A stretch of 64,000 nt of DNA from Schistocerca nitens (lineage: Eukaryota > Arthropoda > Insecta > Orthoptera > Acrididae): NCBI RefSeq assembly GCF_023898315.1, contig NC_064614.1, positions 495,396,109-495,460,108 on the forward strand. The letters run 5' to 3'. The notes beneath the pieces were generated by a model, which saw nothing but the letters and a program-made list of their open reading frames with translations, made no database searches and was not told the DNA's origin. Each line of letters opens with the position of its first letter. The stretch's first letter is position 1. Shown here in pieces: positions 58,810 to 64,000 of this stretch. The position numbers and the translations under genes were made by a program.

Positions 58810-59455
58810 ACATAATTTCCATCGATATCAATTAATTACATTTTCAATAAAATCTGCCTCCTTATTTCCAAACCATTGCTAAATGCCATTTTTACAATCC
58901 TCTTGTATGGCTCTGTCAACGTACGGCATAAATGTTCTTTCAAGTGCAGGAACAAGTGGTTGTCTGTGCGCGCTAGATCACGGCCATATGGCGGATGGTC
59001 AAGGAAATTCAAACAACTGCCTATTTCATTAGTTTTGTGCACATACGTCGGTATTTTTGGCACCTAGCAGGCCTACAACTTCCCGTAGTATAATTGTACA
59101 GCAATAATTTCATGAGAAAACATTTAGTGACACTTGAGCGAACTCGTGAGATTGGAATGAAATCGTAAAATGTCCGTCGTGTTCAACTTGTGCATAAACT
59201 TTCTGCAACAAGTTTTCAGTGATGACCGATGATCACCCATTTCGCACTTCTACGTAGAAATTAGTACTCACATGTTTCATCTTTAACTGCTCTAATCCAT
59301 TTTCTTGCCATTACATCGCCCTTAATGTTTTTTGCATACATTTTCATTATTTGCCGATGAGCCTCAACCGTTTTCACGTCTTTTCCACACAGAACACGAA
59401 TCGCTGCGGGTATCGCATAGTCATCAGGCACTTCAGTTGACTGAGGCATTTTAAG
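58810..59455 (-). mobile_element. Mariner remnant, internally deleted
   Basis: On the minus strand the N-terminal part reads KTVEAHRQIMKMYAKNIKGD then RKWIRAVKDE (59270-59370), the mariner helix-turn-helix. The C-terminal part reads FLDHPPYGRDLARTDNHLFL then HLKEHL (58920-59005), the block with the last catalytic Asp of the DD34D motif, here NHLFL after an R-T-D. The centre is missing. Terminal repeats were not identified. Confidence 0.7.
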
Positions 59456-59779
59456 TAAGGCCAAGGAAAATTAAACACGAATGAATACTTCCGTTGTGGC
59501 AGCCGAGAGTACCAAACAACAGAAGGAACTCTGAATTTGCGGCAGATCACCCACCGACTGTAGCACTGCAGCGGCCATATTTTAAAACAGTACTTAAAGA
59601 AACGTCTCGTAAGTTACGGTCAATATAACCCAACATACTGGGTTTCGGTACAAGGAAATTCACTGAAAATAATGGGTTTTCGACGCTTACAAAAGCGGAC
59701 TCCGAATAAGAACCAACAATTCAAATTACAGGTCATTTTAGTTACCATCGGTTGACAACGCTCGCTATTGCTCAGTTGT

Positions 59780-61035
59780 CAAATAGAGACATTGTGGTTA
59801 ATAAAAATGAATCGTTTTAATGTCTAACAACTCGTTGCCGTCGTCCAATGTTATTACAAATATGGGGAAAGTTCTTTAGGCACACTTCGAAAATTGTGTG
59901 CAATTTTCGGCCTGTGCACGGCAACCAATTAATTCGACCACATGAAGAGTAACTGAAAATTTGAGGAAAAATGACTGAGTTGTTGATATTACGACAGCAA
60001 AGCAACATCGTACTCGTTTGTTTGATGAAAATACTGCCTCAGTATATGAGAGTGTGGATCGAAGTCTATGGGCCTCGACCCGCCGTCGGTTACAAAAACT
60101 GAACATTTCGAGGAACAGCGAATTACGGCAAAGGTTCTACGCCTTAAAAAGTTACAATTAATGCAACGATTATTGTTAACCGGCCATTAGGACAAGTGTG
60201 AATTTGTTGACTGAGTGCTGGAAAACAAAAATGTGTATGACAGTTTTGCAAGAATAAGAGTTTTTCAACAAACTTTTGCCGTGAGGTGCATTTCCAATTG
60301 AAAGGCTACGTCAGTAACAATTGTCAGATTTGTGGCGACGCGAATCCTCGTACAACACTTCAGCAGCACAACGGGCAACAGTTTGGTGTAAATTTGAAGC
60401 GAGATGTTTGATTTGGCCCTAATTTGTCGAGAATTCCTCCGATAAAGTAGTAATGGTGAATTTTGTACATTATCGCAACATGTTGAAAGAGCTCCTTTGA
60501 TCCAAATTGGGGCGGATTGACCTCGAAAGCAAGTGTTTTCAGCACCAGCCATTAGTATTACGGTGGGAGAATCACGCTGAACTGAAGGGGTACTTCCCAG
60601 GCATATCGTCTCACGCCATGGAGCCCAGAACTGGACACCAAGATCTTGCCACGTGAAGCCGTGCGTTACGTCAAGTCACGTGTGTGAACTAATCTAGAAC
60701 AATTCCTAGTTTAAATTGTCAAATTGAGTGTCTCATTGAGGAAATCGATCCAGAATGTGCGGAAAAGAAATTGAAAATTTTATAAAAAGAGCAAGATTTT
60801 CTCAATAAAATTCGGAAGAAACAAGTGGTTGTCACTGCGCGCTAGATCACGCTATACGGCGGATGGTGAAGGAAACTCAAAGAACTGGTTATTCTATTGG
60901 TGTTGAGCACATAACTCAACATTTTTGATACATAGCACGTGAATCACTTACAGTAGTCTAAGCGTACGTTGTTTTGCACAAGTAACTGTGTTGTACACTG
61001 TTGAATTTAAAATAAAAGCATTTCATTTTTTCCAG
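59780..61035 (+). mobile_element. IS630/mariner-like transposase remnant, copy 1
   Basis: Blocks in different frames: YYKYGESSLGTLRKLCAIFG (59855, helix-turn-helix), HFQLKGYVSNNCQICGDANP (60289, before the catalytic core strand), NWTPRSCHVKP (60632), and a C-terminal ECLIEEIDPECAEKK (60738). The order fits an IS630-like transposase gene. The 3' part (ccaaataaaggtgtttc-like end) is shared with copy 2. A 138-bp mariner piece is inserted at 60828-60965. Inactive. Confidence 0.6.
60828..60965 (-). mobile_element. Mariner fragment similar to 58945-59080
   Basis: caagtggttgtcactgcgcg then ctagatcacg aligns with caagtggttgtctgtgcgcg then ctagatcacg at 58950, and similarity continues for about 135 bp in the same orientation. 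On the minus strand it corresponds to the FLDHPPY region. Confidence 0.7.
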
Positions 61036-61039
61036 TAGA

Positions 61040-61770
61040 TAATGTGGTCTATTGAAAAAGGTGTGCGTCTCATGCCATGCAGCCCAGAATTGCGACGTGA
61101 CGATGTGTGCCTTTTTCCTGTGGTGTTATACACTGAAGAGCCAAAGAAACTGTTACAGCTGCCTAATATCGTAGAGGATCCCTTCGAGCACGCAGAAGTG
61201 CAGCAACATGACGTGGCATGGACGTGGTACAATCGTGCAATGGTGGTACGGGAAAATCTCCACTCCATCGCTACCTTGGAGATTCTGTGTGCCATCGCTC
61301 GTGCGCCAACTATAACACCACGTTCAAACTCACTTAAATCTTGATAGCTTGTCATTGTATCAGCAGTAAGCAATCTAACAACTGCTCCAGACACTAATTG
61401 TCTTATATAGGCGTTGCCGATCGCAGCGTCATATTCTGCCTGTTTACATATCTCTGTATTTGAATACGCATGCCTATACCAGTATCTTTGGCGATTCAGT
61501 GTATGAAATCACGTGTTTACGCCATCAAATTGTGAGCGATTCCTGAATTAAATGTCCGAATTGAGCTAGTCGTTGAGGAAAACATTGCAGAACGTACGCC
61601 ACTGAAAATTTTATGGGAGCAATAAAAGTTTTTCAATAAACATTTGTCCGAAATTATTTTTCGAAAATAACTGCATTGTATACTGTTAAGTTCCAAATAA
61701 AGGTGTTTCATCTTTTCAATAAATAATGTGTTTCATACTTGAATGAAATTGTGCAATCTTATTGAGACAC
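61040..61770 (+). mobile_element. IS630/mariner-like transposase remnant, copy 2
   Basis: It starts with a CDVTMCAFFLWCY-like block (61090-61129), the usual DLTPCDFFLWGY motif, is interrupted by a Tc1 derivative at a TA, and resumes with KSRVYAIKL (61506) and IPELNVRIELVVEENIAERT (61541). The same C-terminal block and 3' non-coding end occur in copy 1. The end cttattgagacacccc may be a terminal repeat. Confidence 0.6.
61132..61501 (-). mobile_element. 370-bp Tc1 deletion derivative
   Basis: Ends cactgaagagccaaagaaac and (minus) cactgaatcgccaaagatac are inverted repeats flanked by TA. On the minus strand it keeps the leader and the start LSEFERGVIVGARAMAHRIS of a Tc1 transposase. Its outer 200 bp and start region match the Tc1 element at 27988-29396. 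The catalytic domain is deleted. Confidence 0.9.
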
Positions 61771-61970
61771 CCCTTACATCCAGAATTCATCGTACAATGA
61801 TTAGTTTGGAAAATTTCGACCTGTAAATTTTTTGTGATAAGAAGGGAATGAAAATATTTCACGGACGACGAAAAACTCTAGAACAATGGAAACTATGCTG
61901 TGTGATAAAAATAAGCTTCAGTTGTGAGTTAGTGGGCGCTAGCAGACAGCGCTGGACGCTGGGACAGTAC

Positions 61971-62115
61971 CTTGGTGGGCGTGTGCGGTGGTGTTGAGGA
62001 AGATGGCGGCCTTCTCGCTCTTGAGCCTCTCTGAGCCGAACTGCGCGAGCGCCTGCACCTGCACGAAGTACAGCGAGCCCGGCAGCAGGTCGCGCAGGCA
62101 GAACCGCGTCACGTC
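61971..62115 (-). CDS. Internal exon, fibronectin type III domain half
   Basis: On the minus strand, acceptor gcggcgtgtgcag is followed by 145 bp encoding DVTRFCLRDLLPGSLYFVQV, then QALAQFGSERLKSEKAAIFL and NTTAHAHQ, ending at donor caag|gtactg. The exon starts in phase 0 and ends after one base of a codon. The pattern L-P-G-x-x-Y-x-V-x-V-x-A-x-x-x-x-G is the E-F strand and loop of an FN3 domain, and an exon covering half an FN3 domain is common. FN3 domains act in extracellular adhesion and receptor proteins. The protein might be anosmin-like, but I cannot support that from one exon. The exon is GC-rich and its flanks AT-rich, as for the exon at 323. Neighbouring exons must lie outside the window or in parts I did not recognise. 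Confidence 0.65.
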
Positions 62116-64000
62116 CTGCACACGCCGCCACGAAAACAATGACAAGAGCCACTTATTTACAGTAGTGCACTTACTTGATAACAATAAAGCATCGTTATAT
62201 ATAGAAACTACATGTGCGTGAATTTTTTGGATAATCTACATAATTTCTTATCACATTTTTTATTTTGAACATGAATTAACTTTACACTGTCTACAATACT
62301 ATTTTTCCTTATCTTCGTCTCTTTTCTTCTACAAGCGCTCTAACATTTAGACGGCTGTCAGTTGTTTTCCTGTGGCTCTTCTGACCACTCTTACCCGGGT
62401 CTTTCTTTGCTGTCATAAAAAGAGAGCGATAGGTTTTCGATATTTCAAATGATCTTAATTAATTTACAGTTATTGTCATATATACTCTTATTACCATTAC
62501 AACACCAAATACTACTTTTACAATAACAATTAACCTATTAAAATTCCCCAAGACAGTCTTTAACACTACTACTACCACCACACATCTTTTTATTTAATTT
62601 TCAGCAAGTGCTACTACTACTGCAAATTATGTTATTATTAATATCACTAGTATTCCATACCTTTTTACTATGATTACAAATGATCGCAGAATGCAAAAAT
62701 GAAATGCGAAGAAAGCATGGATACATTGAGAGATGATAGAACTCATGCAAACAAAAGAAACAAGTCAAATTAATACAGATCTGGAAAAGTATACTGTTTG
62801 ATACCTACGGGCTTCAATTCATGGAAATTGTTCATAGGAGGAGCCCAACGTGCGGGCGTTACCGATTTACCTAGTTGTCAAGAAATGTCAGTGTCCATTT
62901 TTCTCATTCATTGGCGCGGAAATATGTTAGTACGCAATCATGAACCGCACCTTTGTTGATATGGCACATCCTACAGCAATGTCTGTAATACGTTAGAGAG
63001 AAAAGCTTAATAATCGGCCTCAGTCATCTCTTTCGTCAAGAATGCCTGTCTTTGCGTTGACTGAGAAATAGTGTCGACGCATTATTTCTGCAGTTTCGTG
63101 GAGATTTTCATCACCCCTCACATTCAGATTAGGAATGTTCGCAAAGCTTATGCACGCAATGTCGTTAGTAATAAAATGCTATGTGTAAGCATTGGATCTG
63201 CGACGCGCTTTGTAAGTACCGCTGACAAATGTGCAACCTACCACGGTGGTCTTTCGTCATTAGGGCCTGGACGTTCTGAAGATAACGTGGATTGTTCAAA
63301 TACAGCCAAGACAAGAGAAAGTCTCACGCCTTGCGCTGCTACCAGTCAGCTGCCCGCCACAGTGCAAGGGCAAGCAGGCTACATCAATTTTCTAAACCGT
63401 ACCACAAAATCATATCCGCCTTTCACTTATGCAGTAGTAGGTTTCAACTGCTAAAAAGGTGTGCAAAAGTGAAAAAAATATGGGCTAACCATTTGTAGGT
63501 AGAAATAGTGTTAATAGTAACCAAAAAAGAAAGAGCATTTCTCTAAGTAAAGACAGCGCGTGAAAGTCACACGGGTGAAAGCATGCTATAGTAGAAGTTC
63601 CAGTATACTTGGATCTGAAACGCAGCCGTTTGCGAGATAATTGCGAATATGTGGTTGGAGCCGACACTGACTTCTGTATAGAATATTGTAATAGATAGTA
63701 AAAAGTGTTTCAAACGTTGACTTTTGAATTAAGCCCCATATAATTGATCAAATTTCACCCACTCTCCATGTTTGGCGAGTGTAGCACAAGCATGGTGCGA
63801 CGGTAGCACCCTGTTGGTATAAGATGGTATCTGACGCGCCAGTCTGGTCCAAGATGGATAGTGCGAGTAGAGCCTTTACCTTACTCTCCAACATCACCTG
63901 GTCTAGGGTCTCCAAATTTTCCTGTCTGGGTACATGGCAAAAGTGAAGTGTGCCGTCGATACGGCTGGAGAACTAGCGTAGCGAATTGTACGGCCTTAGC
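62116..64000. other. Probable intron or flank, unrecognised
   Basis: Contains no exon I could support. The frame at 63071-63454 (+) has no family features. AT-rich sequence with simple acta-type runs is present near 62500-62660. Confidence 0.4.

Noticed and set aside
63071-63454. 127-codon plus-strand frame
   Set aside because: No domain, no splice context and no codon pattern. It is not distinguishable from a chance frame.

Overview
This window looks like nuclear DNA from a large, repeat-filled insect genome, most likely an orthopteran of the Schistocerca (locust) type. The reasons are isolated GC-rich exons in AT-rich non-coding DNA, no bacterial gene organisation, many copies of two tRNA-headed SINE families that I associate from memory with Schistocerca, and abundant RTE and Jockey/CR1-type LINEs and Tc1/mariner elements. 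The species assignment is inference.

Host genes are a very small part. At 323-583 (+) lies a terminal coding exon of a cystine-knot ligand of the Trunk/PTTH type. At 61971-62115 (-) lies a 145-bp internal exon encoding half of a fibronectin type III domain. A weaker candidate at 29985-30147 (+) reads as a signal peptide plus a short cysteine-containing mature part ending at a possible splice donor. The two better exons are in unrelated genes on opposite strands, so most of the window is intergenic or intronic.

Layout. 1-5.6 kb: edge LINE fragment, Trunk/PTTH-like exon, one SINE, then unrecognised AT-rich DNA. 5.6-15 kb: degenerate LINE 3' end, SINEs, a Tc1 remnant, a foldback MITE, a purine-rich G-run block, and a 2.2-kb Jockey/CR1-type LINE with a GATGTA tail. 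15-19.3 kb: mostly unrecognised, then a 954-bp mariner with perfect terminal repeats and a LINE 3' fragment. 19.6-25.9 kb: two RTE LINEs arranged head to head. 26.5-29.6 kb: a mariner-like element containing a SINE and a Tc1 element, the Tc1 itself containing another SINE. 31.1-41.0 kb: a 9.8-kb LTR retroelement on the minus strand with 0.7-kb LTRs, a 4-bp target duplication and a gag-like region but no recognisable pol; its gag is interrupted by a PIF/Harbinger transposon that is itself interrupted by a LINE. 41.8-45.6 kb: a 3.7-kb element whose ends are degenerate short repeats in inverted orientation. 45.8-48.4 kb: a third RTE copy split by a SINE. 50-57.5 kb: a repeated TATA-containing module, a foldback MITE, a G-rich minisatellite, and an older RTE copy split by a 686-bp MITE. 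57.5-61.8 kb: SINE, mariner and IS630-like transposase remnants with a nested 370-bp Tc1 deletion derivative. 61.9-64 kb: the FN3 exon and its flanks.

Almost every transposon ORF is broken by stops or frameshifts. The strongest candidates for something undescribed are the gag-only LTR element, the 3.7-kb inverted-array element, the TATA-containing module it shares with 50.3 kb, and the junction shared by two RTE copies.
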